Shown one piece after another: positions 16,484 through 25,146 of a DNA stretch of 64,000 nt (positions are counted from its first letter, which is position 1; every line of letters starts with the position of its first letter). Position numbers and translations under genes: made by a program. Source of the stretch: Rhizobium sp. 18065 (GTDB lineage: Bacteria; Pseudomonadota; Alphaproteobacteria; Rhizobiales; Rhizobiaceae). The stretch is taken from assembly GCF_902706095.1 (NCBI RefSeq), contig NZ_CACSJP010000011.1, positions 1-64,000 of the forward strand. The letters run 5' to 3'. The notes beneath the pieces were generated by a model. That model did no database searches, was not told the DNA's origin, and saw only the letters and a list, made by a program, of their open reading frames with translations.

Positions 16484-17002
16484 TTAACGGGAATTGAGAA
16501 GCATCTGGACAGGGTGCTGGAAACGCCCCGACCACAGCCCGGCCTTACCGGAGCGGGCGGTCATCTCTGCGACGAGATAGGCTTTGCTGACGGGCTCCCC
16601 GGTCGGATAAACCGCCGCGAAAGAGCTGCCGGTCGAAATCAGCGCTGTTCCAACATCGATGTTGTTGCCATTGAGATTCGCGGCGCAGACGACGAATGTC
16701 GCTTGATCTTTGGCCTTGCCGATAGGCTGGCAAGCAACCGTTTCCGTCATCAATAATGCAGCGAGGGGCGCCATCGATCGTGCACCACAATCGGACGAGA
16801 CCCCGTCAGCCGCAACGAACTCACTGCCGCGCAAACATGACTGCACGCCATACAAGCGATAGCGCTGACCCTGATAGGACCACGTATCGCCGGTCTCGAT
16901 TTCGACCGAAGACGGAAAGGCAATCGTCTCTTCTGCAGCCAGATGACCAATGGGGATTATGTTGGCGAGGATGGCGACCATCCAGGGGCGAAGGTGGGTC
17001 AA
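16484..17002 (-). CDS. Secreted SNase-like (thermonuclease-fold) protein
   Basis: A 172-residue protein with a signal peptide (MVAILANIIPIGHLAAE) and a staphylococcal-nuclease-like OB fold: YRLYGVQSC, an AKDQATFVVCAANLNGNNIDVGTALIS segment in place of the usual D.YGR..A.C block, and SGKAGLWSGRFQHP at the end. Several catalytic residues of true SNase are not in their usual context, so activity is doubtful. It overlaps the upstream gene by ATGA. Such secreted proteins are common beside rhizobial conjugation genes; their role is unknown. Confidence 0.65.
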   Translation of the reverse strand: MTHLRPWMVAILANIIPIGHLAAEETIAFPSSVEIETGDTWSYQGQRYRLYGVQSCLRGSEFVAADGVSSDCGARSMAPLAALLMTETVACQPIGKAKDQATFVVCAANLNGNNIDVGTALISTGSSFAAVYPTGEPVSKAYLVAEMTARSGKAGLWSGRFQHPVQMLLNSR

Positions 17003-17604
17003 GGCTGAACATCCGATCCCGACAGATTCTGAGAATGAAGGAGATCCGGCCGTCTGGATGCGCCTCCGTCTGTCTTCCCGATACTGGCCAACCCCAGAAA
17101 GACCATTGCATCATCGTCGTTGACGACCATGAGGGGGTCGGAATTTTTACCGCCGACAAGGGCGAAGCAGGACGATGGATCCGGTTCCTTTCGCAAGGAG
17201 CGAAGAACCAGTGTCTTGCAAAGAATGACCGATGCCCGGCGATTATAGATCGCGCCCATGTAGTCAGCTGCGGCTTTCTCGCAGGCCCACCTTTGCTTCC
17301 TGTTGTAGGTGACTTCCTTTTGCGGGCACTCTACAAGCCCCCGCAATGAAATTGCATATCCGCCGATAGTGCGCCGGCTGGCGCCATCGATGACGACTGG
17401 CTCGGTCAAAGCCTTCACGTCCCTGGCGACAAGCTTTCCCTCCGCGTCGTATCGCTCGAAAATGAAAACACGTTCCGATGCCCCCGCAAACTGATGCAGG
17501 TAACCGATCGACGGTTCGCTGAAGGGACTTGGCGCCTCCTGCGCGCGTGTTTCGCACCAAAAAGCGGTAGAGAGCAAGACCAATACGAGTTTGAATTTCT
17601 CCAT
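16999..17604 (-). CDS. Secreted protein, degenerate SNase-like fold
   Basis: A 201-residue protein with a signal peptide (KFKLVLVLLSTAFWCETRAQ) and a mature domain in which PVVIDGASRRTIGGYAISLRGLVEC resembles the first strands of the SNase OB fold, with further Cys in RWACEKAA, VILCKTL and SSCFAL. It is the first gene of a two-gene minus-strand operon with the SNase-like gene and diverges from virB1 across operator copy 6. The assignment is weaker than for its neighbour; nuclease activity seems unlikely. Confidence 0.55.
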   Translation of the reverse strand: MEKFKLVLVLLSTAFWCETRAQEAPSPFSEPSIGYLHQFAGASERVFIFERYDAEGKLVARDVKALTEPVVIDGASRRTIGGYAISLRGLVECPQKEVTYNRKQRWACEKAAADYMGAIYNRRASVILCKTLVLRSLRKEPDPSSCFALVGGKNSDPLMVVNDDDAMVFLGLASIGKTDGGASRRPDLLHSQNLSGSDVQP

Positions 17605-17646
17605 CGAGTGTACCGTCCATTGCTGATTGACAGGATAAGCGAATAA

Positions 17647-17664
17647 AATTAGTTGTAATTAATT
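17647..17664. promoter_or_regulatory. Transfer-regulon operator, copy 6 (virB1 divergent promoter)
   Basis: AATTAGTTGTAATTAATT, 16 of 18 matches, in the 91-base gap between virB1 and the divergent secreted-protein gene. A regulator bound here could control both directions. Confidence 0.7.
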
Positions 17665-17695
17665 GTTGCTGTCGAAACAACCGTGGACACCGCAG

Positions 17696-18253
17696 ATGAA
17701 AGTACCAGCACTCTTCCTCGTTTACGCGATGTGCTCGGGGACTGCGTTTGCATGCGCACCCGTGCCACCCAACGAAGTCGCCGAGATGGTGAAGGCGATC
17801 GCCGAGGAAGAAGGCCTAGACAGCAGCCTTGCGCTTGCCGTTGCGAGCGTTGAGAGCAGCATGGGATCGCATCAGATTTCCGATGCCGGTGCAGAAGGCA
17901 TCATGCAGCTGATGCCATCTACGGCCGCCGATTACGGCGTGACCGATCGCTGCGACGCACGATCGAATATTCAGGCCGGGATCCGCTACCTCAAAAAGCT
18001 CTATAGCGAGTTTGATGATCCGCTCCTCATGCTGGCGGCCTATAACGCCGGACCGGCAAGGGTCTACGAAAGGGGCGGCGTCCCGGAGTTCACCGAGACT
18101 GCAAACTACATCGTCAAGGTCATGAACCGATGGAAGCTCACGGCGAAGCTCGAGGCTCACCAGCCAAGCCATAACGATGAAGATACTACGACAGCGTCGG
18201 TCGTTCCCGAACACTCGCCATGGCGCGACGCACATGTCTGGAGCGCGGAGTGA
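17696..18253 (+). CDS. virB1: VirB1 lytic transglycosylase
   Basis: Opens the peptidoglycan locally for assembly of the secretion channel. It has 185 residues, with a signal peptide (KVPALFLVYAMCSGTAFA) and a single SLT domain: ALAVASVESSMGS with the catalytic Glu, AEGIMQLMPSTAADYG, IQAGIRYLKKLYSEF and MLAAYNAGPARVYERGG. I chose the ATG at 17696 because it begins the signal peptide, although its ribosome binding site is weak; the frame is open from 17663. It is the first gene of the virB cluster, just after operator copy 6. Confidence 0.9.
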   Translation: MKVPALFLVYAMCSGTAFACAPVPPNEVAEMVKAIAEEEGLDSSLALAVASVESSMGSHQISDAGAEGIMQLMPSTAADYGVTDRCDARSNIQAGIRYLKKLYSEFDDPLLMLAAYNAGPARVYERGGVPEFTETANYIVKVMNRWKLTAKLEAHQPSHNDEDTTTASVVPEHSPWRDAHVWSAE

Positions 18254-18321
18254 AAGCCATGGCGGCGCCGGCGCTGCCTATCCACAAGCCAATTGCCCAT
18301 AGACAAGGAACGAGTTGCATC

Positions 18322-18648
18322 ATGACAAAACCGTCCACATCAATGTTCACTCGCAACGGACACGGGATCGCTTTGACGTTATTGACCGTATCGGTCGTGG
18401 CATTGGCGCCAGATCTCGCGTTCGCGCAGTCGGCGGCTCCGGTCGAGGGCATCCTGGATTGGTTTGTCGGGGTCCTGCAGGGCAGCGTGGCTCGCTCGGT
18501 TGCGATTATTGCCGTTTGCTTTCTTGGCTTCCTCTTCTTATCCGGACGTATGGCCTGGCAGATGGCCTTCTCGATCATCATCGGTATTGCCATCATCTTC
18601 GGCGCCGCCGAACTGGTCGATGCAATGAAATCGTCGGCAGGCGTATGA
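18322..18648 (+). CDS. virB2: VirB2 major pilin subunit
   Basis: A 108-residue pro-pilin with a long signal peptide ending near PDLAFAQ and two hydrophobic segments in the mature part: SVAIIAVCFLGFLFLSG and MAFSIIIGIAIIFGAAELV, the usual VirB2 hairpin. The start at 18322 is preceded by AAGGAACG. It overlaps virB3 by ATGA. The frame is open further upstream from 18220, but that part lacks signal-peptide character. Confidence 0.88.
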   Translation: MTKPSTSMFTRNGHGIALTLLTVSVVALAPDLAFAQSAAPVEGILDWFVGVLQGSVARSVAIIAVCFLGFLFLSGRMAWQMAFSIIIGIAIIFGAAELVDAMKSSAGV

Positions 18649-18938
18649 TGAGTGACGACGTCCCTGATGTCGAACCGCTGATCCTGCCGTTGACCCGGCC
18701 CCCCATGTATTTCGGCGTCGATATCGTCGTGTTCGTGGTCAACGGCCTGGTGGGGATCGTCCTGTTCATCGCCACCTCCAACTTCCTGGCACCGCTGGTT
18801 GTTCTCCCGGTCCATTTCGTCGGTGTCTATCTCTGCCAGCGTGACGTGCACATCGTCCGCGTTGCCCAGGTCTACCTTGCAACGCGTCGAGCGATCAGGA
18901 ATCGTCGTTTCTGGCGAGCAGTGAGCTACAGCCCATGA
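18645..18938 (+). CDS. virB3: VirB3 inner-membrane channel protein
   Basis: A 97-residue membrane protein that works next to VirB4 at the base of the type IV secretion channel. It begins MMSDDVPDVEPLILPLTRPP, typical of VirB3 (the LTRPP motif precedes the membrane part), followed by hydrophobic segments IVVFVVNGLVGIVLFIA and LAPLVVLPVHFVGVYL, and ends in a basic tail. It overlaps virB2 and virB4 by ATGA at both ends. The start is fixed by the first overlap. Confidence 0.9.
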   Translation: MMSDDVPDVEPLILPLTRPPMYFGVDIVVFVVNGLVGIVLFIATSNFLAPLVVLPVHFVGVYLCQRDVHIVRVAQVYLATRRAIRNRRFWRAVSYSP

Positions 18939-21343
18939 ATATCGTCAACCGGGATCTGAAATTCGGCAGGGAAAGACGCGGCGAACTAGGGATCGGAGTA
19001 CATGTTCCGTATCTACGCCATGTGGACCAACAGACTGTCGCTACGAAGTCGGGGCTGCTTCTGAGTGTCATTCGCCTATCCGGCCTGCCGTATCAAACCA
19101 TGGACCAGGCGGAAATCAATGCCCGTCTGGCAAATCGCAACACAACGGTCCGCTCGCTGGGTTCGTCCCGCTTTGCGCTCTACGCCACCATCATCCGGCG
19201 CCGGATCGCGCCGGAAATCGCCGGCGACTTTGAAAACGCCTTCGCCGATGAGCTCAACGCCCGCTACATGGACGGCCTCAAGAACCGGACCATGTTCATC
19301 AACGAGCTGTATATTACGGTCATCCGCCGGCCGATGACCGGTCGTGTCGGCAAGGTCGATCGCGTGCTGGAGCGTCTCAAGATGGCTGACAGCCAAGTCG
19401 AGGCACGGACGGATGCGTTGCGCGATCTCAGCGATATGGTGGCCGGCATTGCGGGAGATTTTCGCAGCTATCGCCCCGAAGTGCTTCGCTGCGTCGAGCG
19501 CCAGGGTGGGATTTATTCCGAACCTGCGGAGTTCTTTGCAAAAATCCTGGCGGGGGGAGACGAACGACGCATGCCGCTGCCGCGGATGTCACTTTCCGAA
19601 TACGTCGGTACGGGCAGGATTACATTCGGTCGCAAGGCATTGGAGGTCTGGTCCGCGGACGGCACACAATCAAAGTTAGCCGCAATGGTGTCCATCAAGG
19701 AATATCCGCCGATGACGACACCGGGCCAGCTTGATGGCCTGCTACGCCTCCCGCACGAGTTCATTGTCACGCATTCCTTCGCCCCCGAGGATCGGACCAC
19801 GGTGACGGAAGCGATTTCGACAATCGCCCGGCAGATAGCCAACTCCGACGACGGTGGCACGACGGCCGAAGACGACATCGAATCTGCACGCGACCGTCTG
19901 GCATCCGGAGAAGTGCTTTTCGGCAAGCATCATATGACACTCGCCGTTTTTTCCCGGGATCTTCCAAACCTGAACAGAGCGGTCGCCGACGTTACAGCGG
20001 AACTTGCGAGAATGGGCGTCGTCGCCGTTCGCGAAGATCTTAACCAGGAGGCATGCTGGTGGGCCCAGCTGCCATCGAATTTTGCCTATATCGCCAGGCA
20101 GGGCCTGATTTCCTCGGTCAACTTCGCTGGCTTGTTTTCCGCCCACAATTTCCCCTCCGGCCAAATCGACAAGCTCCATTGGCGCACGCCGGTTTCTCTT
20201 CTCGAAACGACCAGCCAAACCGCATATTATTTCAACTTTCACGAAGACGACGTGGGGAACTTTACCGTTATCGGCCCGACGGGCTCGGGGAAAACTGTTG
20301 CTCTCTCTTTCCTGCTTGCCCAGGGCATGCGGGTACAGCCACGTCCGCGATGCGTCTTTATCGACAAGGATAGGGGAGGGGAAATCTTCGTGCGCGCCAT
20401 GGGCGGGAGGTACGAACGGCTGTCGCCGGGAGAGCCAACCGGCTTTGCACCGCTGCAACTGGAAGACACTCCGGCCAATCGGGTTTTTGGCAAGACGCTG
20501 GTCTCCTATCTCGTCACGCCACCGGATCGCGTTTTGACGGTGGAGGAAAATGCGATCATCTCGGATGCCGTCGATGGCATCTACAATGACTTCGAGCGCT
20601 CCGAGCGCCGCTTGGACATGCTTGAGGAAACATTGAAGGGACGGATGCGATCAGGCATAGGCGACCTTTCAGATCGTTTGAAGGAATGGACGTCCGGCGA
20701 CAAGGGCTGGCTCTTCAACAATCCTTCCGATCGGCTCGATTTCACCAACGCCATCATCGGTTTCGACATGACTGAGGTCCTGTCCGACAAGCGGACTCGG
20801 ACCGCGGCTCTACTTTACATGTTTCATCGCATTCAGGAGATACTCGACGGCAGGCCATCAATGATCTTCCTCGATGAAGGCTGGCGGCTGCTCGACGACG
20901 AGGTCTTCTCCGGCTTCATCAAGGATTGGCTAAAAACCATCCGCAAACTCAACGGAATTGTAGGCTTCGGCACACAGTCCGCCGCCGATGTCGTGCGCTC
21001 CGAGCTGCGCAATACCATCATCGAACAGACAATGACGAACATCTTCTTTCCGAACGCGTCGGCGGACGAGGAAAGCTATCGTCGAGCATTCGGCCTCTCC
21101 GAAAAGGAGTTCCGTTTCGTCAAACAGGCCGACAAGGCAAATCGGACTTTTCTGATCAAGCATGCGAGCGATTCAATCATCGCTCGTCTCGATCTTTCGG
21201 CAATGCCGGACCTCGTCAAGGTTCTATCCGGCAGGCCGGAAACTGTGCGGGAATGCGAGGCGCTACGCCAGACATATGGCGAAGAACCCGGAGCCTGGCT
21301 CCCGCACTTCTGCGGTTGGGGAGGAGACCTTCGACATGCTTAG
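18935..21343 (+). CDS. virB4: VirB4 secretion ATPase
   Basis: Hexameric ATPase that powers pilus assembly and substrate transfer, 802 residues, normal for the family. The N-terminal CagE/TrbE-type domain spans roughly residues 170-370. The ATPase domain has Walker A GPTGSGKT near residue 447 and Walker B MIFLDEGWRLLDDE near residue 645, with GFGTQSAADVVRSELRNTIIEQTMTNIFFPN after it. It overlaps virB3 by ATGA, and the next gene starts 8 bases before its stop. Confidence 0.95.
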   Translation: MNIVNRDLKFGRERRGELGIGVHVPYLRHVDQQTVATKSGLLLSVIRLSGLPYQTMDQAEINARLANRNTTVRSLGSSRFALYATIIRRRIAPEIAGDFENAFADELNARYMDGLKNRTMFINELYITVIRRPMTGRVGKVDRVLERLKMADSQVEARTDALRDLSDMVAGIAGDFRSYRPEVLRCVERQGGIYSEPAEFFAKILAGGDERRMPLPRMSLSEYVGTGRITFGRKALEVWSADGTQSKLAAMVSIKEYPPMTTPGQLDGLLRLPHEFIVTHSFAPEDRTTVTEAISTIARQIANSDDGGTTAEDDIESARDRLASGEVLFGKHHMTLAVFSRDLPNLNRAVADVTAELARMGVVAVREDLNQEACWWAQLPSNFAYIARQGLISSVNFAGLFSAHNFPSGQIDKLHWRTPVSLLETTSQTAYYFNFHEDDVGNFTVIGPTGSGKTVALSFLLAQGMRVQPRPRCVFIDKDRGGEIFVRAMGGRYERLSPGEPTGFAPLQLEDTPANRVFGKTLVSYLVTPPDRVLTVEENAIISDAVDGIYNDFERSERRLDMLEETLKGRMRSGIGDLSDRLKEWTSGDKGWLFNNPSDRLDFTNAIIGFDMTEVLSDKRTRTAALLYMFHRIQEILDGRPSMIFLDEGWRLLDDEVFSGFIKDWLKTIRKLNGIVGFGTQSAADVVRSELRNTIIEQTMTNIFFPNASADEESYRRAFGLSEKEFRFVKQADKANRTFLIKHASDSIIARLDLSAMPDLVKVLSGRPETVRECEALRQTYGEEPGAWLPHFCGWGGDLRHA

Positions 21344-22505
21344 GAGCCTGAAGTTTGTAACGCTTTCCGTCTTGACTATGGGCTTGTGCCAGCCTGCCTG
21401 GGCCGATGTTCCCGTCATCGATGACGATGTCAAAGGCAAACGCGCAGATGACGAAGATCATTCGGCGGCCGACAAGGAGACGCAAATCGACCAATTGGAA
21501 GAGCAAGCGGTGACGAGCTGCAATATCTCCAAGAAGGAGAAGAACCGGAGGCTTTTCCGGTCGCCGGCGCAGGCGGTTGAGGAAGACGCGGAAAACGTCG
21601 AGCTGATCAAGCATTATGCAGAAAAATACAACGTGCCTACCGGACTGGCACTTGCCGTAGCTCACGCCGAATCGGGGATTTCGACCTGCTCAGGTTCCCC
21701 CACTGGCGTGAACGGCGTCATGCAGTTGACGAAGCGAACAGGCTCCAGCATGGGTTTTGATCGCGATATCAATGAAGAGAATATCGAGGGAGGCGTCAAA
21801 TATCTCGGCCTGGGTGTAGCTAAATGCGGATCGACTGACTACGCCTGCCTCGCGTCCTGGTACAATGGATCGACGGCAACGGAACAAGCCAACTGGGCGG
21901 GCAAAGTGGCTCGCAACCACAATTGGTTCAACGCATATGCCGGCGGCTCCAACATTGCCGACATTCCTTCTCCAACGTTCAAGACGTCGGTTGACTATGG
22001 ATCCAACGCGACCCGCAATTCTACCAACGCAGCGGTGGATGCGGTCAACACGAGCGTCACGGGTATAGACACCAGCACTGCCAGAATACAGGAAGCCAAC
22101 AATCGCGTTTCCGCTCTCACTTCCACGGTCGGAGCCTCGGAGATTTACCAGGATGCCTGGGACGACAACACACAGGCCCGGGCGGTCAATGCGGAATTGC
22201 TCAACAATCTGATCTCGGTCACAAATCTAGCAAACACGCTTATACAGGCGCGGATGCAGATGAAGCTTTCCTCAATGTCAGTGGCATCCAAATCACTAAA
22301 ATCGGATTCGTCAAAAAACCCCTACTCTTGCGATCCCATAATACTGGAACGCACAAACGTGCCGCGAATGCAGTGGCCAGAATGTGCGCTTCTTGCTGCG
22401 ACCAATGCTGACGGGACCGAAAGTGAGGTTGCGGCGTCGCGAAACGACTCGAGTGTCGAGAACAGCCTTGAAGCAATCCAACAGGCCGCAGAAGCGGCAG
22501 AATAA
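21336..22505 (+). CDS. Second lytic transglycosylase, fused to a VirB5-like C-terminal region
   Basis: A 389-residue secreted protein. After the signal peptide the mature N-terminus reads ADVPVID, identical to that of the following virB5 product. An SLT-type domain occupies about residues 90-200 (LALAVAHAESGIS with the likely catalytic Glu, GVNGVMQLTKRTG, CLASWYNGS). A helical C-terminal part follows in which NTQARAVNAELLNNLISV and ARMQMKL align with VirB5 (about 12 identities in 35 positions). It looks like a VirB5 paralogue with an inserted transglycosylase. GGAGGAGA precedes the start at 21336. It may place cell-wall cleavage at the pilus tip; that is inference. Confidence 0.75.
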   Translation: MLRSLKFVTLSVLTMGLCQPAWADVPVIDDDVKGKRADDEDHSAADKETQIDQLEEQAVTSCNISKKEKNRRLFRSPAQAVEEDAENVELIKHYAEKYNVPTGLALAVAHAESGISTCSGSPTGVNGVMQLTKRTGSSMGFDRDINEENIEGGVKYLGLGVAKCGSTDYACLASWYNGSTATEQANWAGKVARNHNWFNAYAGGSNIADIPSPTFKTSVDYGSNATRNSTNAAVDAVNTSVTGIDTSTARIQEANNRVSALTSTVGASEIYQDAWDDNTQARAVNAELLNNLISVTNLANTLIQARMQMKLSSMSVASKSLKSDSSKNPYSCDPIILERTNVPRMQWPECALLAATNADGTESEVAASRNDSSVENSLEAIQQAAEAAE

Positions 22506-22516
22506 GGAGAAAGTAG

Positions 22517-23236
22517 ATGAGAAAGCTCTTGTTCGCTGTGGGCTTTGCGGCGGCGGCCTCGACCGTCGCCCGTGCGGATGTCCCGGTCATCGACAATGCC
22601 AACCTGACCATTGCGAAGAAAAACGCCGAGAACACCGGCAACATCATGAATACCAATTCAGACATTCTGAAAAAGACGGAAGACATTTTGAAGGCCTTGT
22701 CTGGCTCGCGCGATGGCTCGATGGGCATTGCTTCCACAGGGCTCGATGGCGGAATGTCGATATCCTCTGCACCATCGTTCAGCTCCATCATGAATGGGGG
22801 TACGCTGTCGTTCGGCGGCCTTGGCGGCGATGCGCAGAATATAGCTGCGACACTGATCAACGGGCTTCAGCTGGTAAAACAGGTCAAGAGCATCATAGAG
22901 GGTGAGGATGCCGGCGCGATGAACAACGCATTTTCCGGTGCTGTGAACACTGCGGCGCTCTTGTCTGCCTTGACCCAGCAGGCATCGTCTGCTGTCACGC
23001 AGCGGCAGCAATCCCTGCAAAATGCCAGCGGTCAGATTGGTGCTGCGGAGGATGTAAAAGGGTCCGTCGACGCGAACACGCGGATGCAGCTGGAGACCGC
23101 GCGCACCATCAACGAGCTGATCGGTGTATCGAACGGCACGGTCTCTGCCCTTAATACGGATATGCAGATGCGGCTGACTCAGCAATCAGAAACAGCAAAA
23201 ATGCTGCAATACAAAGATATCAATCCGTTTGACTGA
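22517..23236 (+). CDS. virB5: VirB5 minor pilin / pilus-tip protein
   Basis: A 239-residue periplasmic protein with a signal peptide (LLFAVGFAAAASTVARA) and the mature start DVPVID. It is helical in character, with conserved C-terminal residues NELIGVSNGTVSALNTDMQM as in TrbJ/VirB5 proteins. VirB5 sits at the pilus tip and aids assembly or contact with the recipient. AAGGAG precedes the ATG. It lies between the transglycosylase-VirB5 fusion and a small lipoprotein, the usual place before virB6. Confidence 0.8.
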   Translation: MRKLLFAVGFAAAASTVARADVPVIDNANLTIAKKNAENTGNIMNTNSDILKKTEDILKALSGSRDGSMGIASTGLDGGMSISSAPSFSSIMNGGTLSFGGLGGDAQNIAATLINGLQLVKQVKSIIEGEDAGAMNNAFSGAVNTAALLSALTQQASSAVTQRQQSLQNASGQIGAAEDVKGSVDANTRMQLETARTINELIGVSNGTVSALNTDMQMRLTQQSETAKMLQYKDINPFD

Positions 23237-23246
23237 GGGGATCACG

Positions 23247-23423
23247 ATGCGGCGTCTCATCACTGCGATAATACTGGTCCTGTTGCCAATGCTGGGAGCC
23301 TGCCAGACCAAGGGTGAGAAAAAGGCACCATGCCCGCCCTTAACTGGATTTGTCGAAAGCGAGGATCTTTGTGGCCCGGTGGCACCGGTAAATACCGTTT
23401 TCGAACAGATCCTTCAGGAATGA
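23247..23423 (+). CDS. Small lipoprotein (VirB7 or entry-exclusion candidate)
   Basis: A 58-residue protein with a lipobox (LPMLGAC, lipidated Cys19) and a short mature part containing two more Cys (APCPPLTG and EDLCGP). GAGGGGATC gives a good ribosome binding site for the ATG at 23247. In other systems a lipoprotein at this spot is either VirB7, which stabilises VirB9, or an Eex-type entry-exclusion protein between virB5 and virB6. Sequence alone does not decide. Confidence 0.65.
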   Translation: MRRLITAIILVLLPMLGACQTKGEKKAPCPPLTGFVESEDLCGPVAPVNTVFEQILQE

Positions 23424-23427
23424 GAAG

Positions 23428-24450
23428 ATGGCCACATCGACGACAATCATCTCGGATATTTTTGCGAAGCTCGACAGCGTCGGCGAAACATTTATCTCCA
23501 ATGCTTATGAGGGCCTCGCACTACAGGTGAATGTCGTCTTCGGTTCCATGCTGACCCTCTACGTGGTTTGGTGGGGTTACATGATCCTCGCTGGCCGCGA
23601 AGGATTCTCGGTGCCGGATGCGGCCTGGAAACTCGGCCGCGCGTTTTTCATCTATTTCATGGCGACCAACTGGTCGGCATTTTCCACGACGATTTACAAG
23701 CTGGTTCAAACTGTGCCCAATCTGATCTCGGATACGATCATCAAGGCGATTGCCGGCTCAGGGGGCATTCTGGATGGCGGCAGCGATGACTCGACCGGTG
23801 TCGTGCGTATCCTCGACGCCGTTTTCGAAACGGCCGGCAAAGTTTACGAGCAGGTGGCAACAGGCACATTCGAATTTGTGGGGGCCCTGATCGGCGCTAT
23901 CGTGTTCGTGATTGCAATGCTCTTTATAGCGATCGCGGCGGCGGCCATTCTCGCCGCCAAGCTGATGCTTTTCATCACCCTCGCACTGGCGCCGGTGTTC
24001 ATCATCCTCGCTCTCTATCGATGGACGTTCCGTTTCACCGATGGATGGCTAACGCTTATGGCTAATTTGATGGTTATGCAGACGCTGATGATGACGTTTC
24101 TCGCCTTCCTCTACCAGCTGATCGAGTTGGCCATCAACACTGCCACGAACACGGCCACCGAAAGTAAGCTCTCCTACGTGGCACCCTTCGTGATCGTTTG
24201 CCTACTTGGAATAGTCGTTTTTAGATTCATTCCTATGTTTTCAGCGGCGATTGTCGGCGGATCACCAATTGGGCAAGGTGATACCGCTTATTCTGGGGGA
24301 CTGGAGTCGTACGGTCGAGCAAAGCGACAATACACAGGAAGAGCAAAAATTCTCTCGGATGGCTTGGGCCGGAGACGGACATCCAGCGATGTTCAATCAG
24401 CTAGAGCTCGTGCGATCCAACGTGAAACTGAGCGCAATGGACAATTTTAG
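23428..24450 (+). CDS. virB6: VirB6 polytopic inner-membrane channel protein
   Basis: A 340-residue TrbL/VirB6 membrane protein with several membrane segments, for example VVFGSMLTLYVVWWGYMILAG, LIGAIVFVIAMLFIAIAAAA, LMLFITLALAPVFIILAL and VAPFVIVCLLGIVVFRF, and the central LAPVFIILALYRWTFRF motif characteristic of VirB6. It forms part of the translocation pore. The hydrophilic C-terminal tail (from about residue 285) is Arg-rich. It starts five bases after the lipoprotein stop. Confidence 0.92.
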   Translation: MATSTTIISDIFAKLDSVGETFISNAYEGLALQVNVVFGSMLTLYVVWWGYMILAGREGFSVPDAAWKLGRAFFIYFMATNWSAFSTTIYKLVQTVPNLISDTIIKAIAGSGGILDGGSDDSTGVVRILDAVFETAGKVYEQVATGTFEFVGALIGAIVFVIAMLFIAIAAAAILAAKLMLFITLALAPVFIILALYRWTFRFTDGWLTLMANLMVMQTLMMTFLAFLYQLIELAINTATNTATESKLSYVAPFVIVCLLGIVVFRFIPMFSAAIVGGSPIGQGDTAYSGGLESYGRAKRQYTGRAKILSDGLGRRRTSSDVQSARARAIQRETERNGQF

Positions 24451-24506
24451 ATTGGCAGTTCTCCTTGGTGGAATTACATATAGTTTATGGCCAAGGAGGT
24501 TTCCTC

Positions 24507-24737
24507 ATGCAGAACGACGAGTGTGACCGATATCAGGATGTGCGAAAGCAGCATGCGACTTGGTATCAGGCAGAACTTGTAAATAAGGAAATTCAAGAGA
24601 AATCTACCAGGAACGCCAAGGGAGGAACATTAGGATTTTCCCTGTTCATAGTCGCAGTTATCTTTTTCAAGCCGATCGCGGAGTATTGCATCGAGCTTTA
24701 CAATACCGCTGCGGCTTACGTTCACGGCTTCCTGTGA
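24507..24737 (+). CDS. Small membrane protein of the virB cluster
   Basis: A 76-residue protein with a charged N-terminal half (DECDRYQDVRKQHATWYQAEL) and one or two hydrophobic segments (GTLGFSLFIVAVIFFKPI and the C-terminal YCIELYNTAAAYVHGFL). An excellent ribosome binding site (AAGGAGG) fixes the start at 24507. I know no family for it. Its place between virB6 and virB8 suggests an accessory or exclusion role. Confidence 0.6.
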   Translation: MQNDECDRYQDVRKQHATWYQAELVNKEIQEKSTRNAKGGTLGFSLFIVAVIFFKPIAEYCIELYNTAAAYVHGFL

Positions 24738-24765
24738 TTTTTCGAGATTTAGGTATGGAGGGACT

Positions 24766-25146
24766 ATGAAAAGCCGAATTATCGTCCTGAGCCTTATTTC
24801 TGCTCTCTCTTTCGGGCCGCCTGCTGCCGCAGATATCCAAGCCAAGAGTGAAATCGTTCCAGTGCGCGTCGGCATGTATGCCCCGGCGGACGGAGGCTGC
24901 GACGCACCGGCGGCTACGCTGATTTTTGTTGAGAAAAACGGGCTTTCGGCCAATAAAACGACCGGGAAAGTTAAAAATGTGTCAAACCGAGGGACCGACT
25001 ATCGTCTGAACGTGCTGTGGATCGAGGCCGGCTCGTCTGAAGCCGATGGCGAAGCAGACACCGTGAACATTGCGGTCAAAGACGATCGCAGCTTTAACTT
25101 TTCCAATGGGTTCACCGAAAAGACCTTGATGAAGTGGTGCAAATGA
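24766..25146 (+). CDS. Small secreted protein of the virB cluster
   Basis: A 126-residue protein with a signal peptide (IIVLSLISALSFGPPAAA) and a mature domain of beta-strand character with Cys in GGCDAPAATLIFVEKNG and the C-terminal WCK, which could form a disulfide. GGAGGG lies just upstream of the ATG. I do not recognise the family. It is followed directly by the frameshifted YqaE-type gene (ATG overlapping this stop). Confidence 0.6.
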   Translation: MKSRIIVLSLISALSFGPPAAADIQAKSEIVPVRVGMYAPADGGCDAPAATLIFVEKNGLSANKTTGKVKNVSNRGTDYRLNVLWIEAGSSEADGEADTVNIAVKDDRSFNFSNGFTEKTLMKWCK

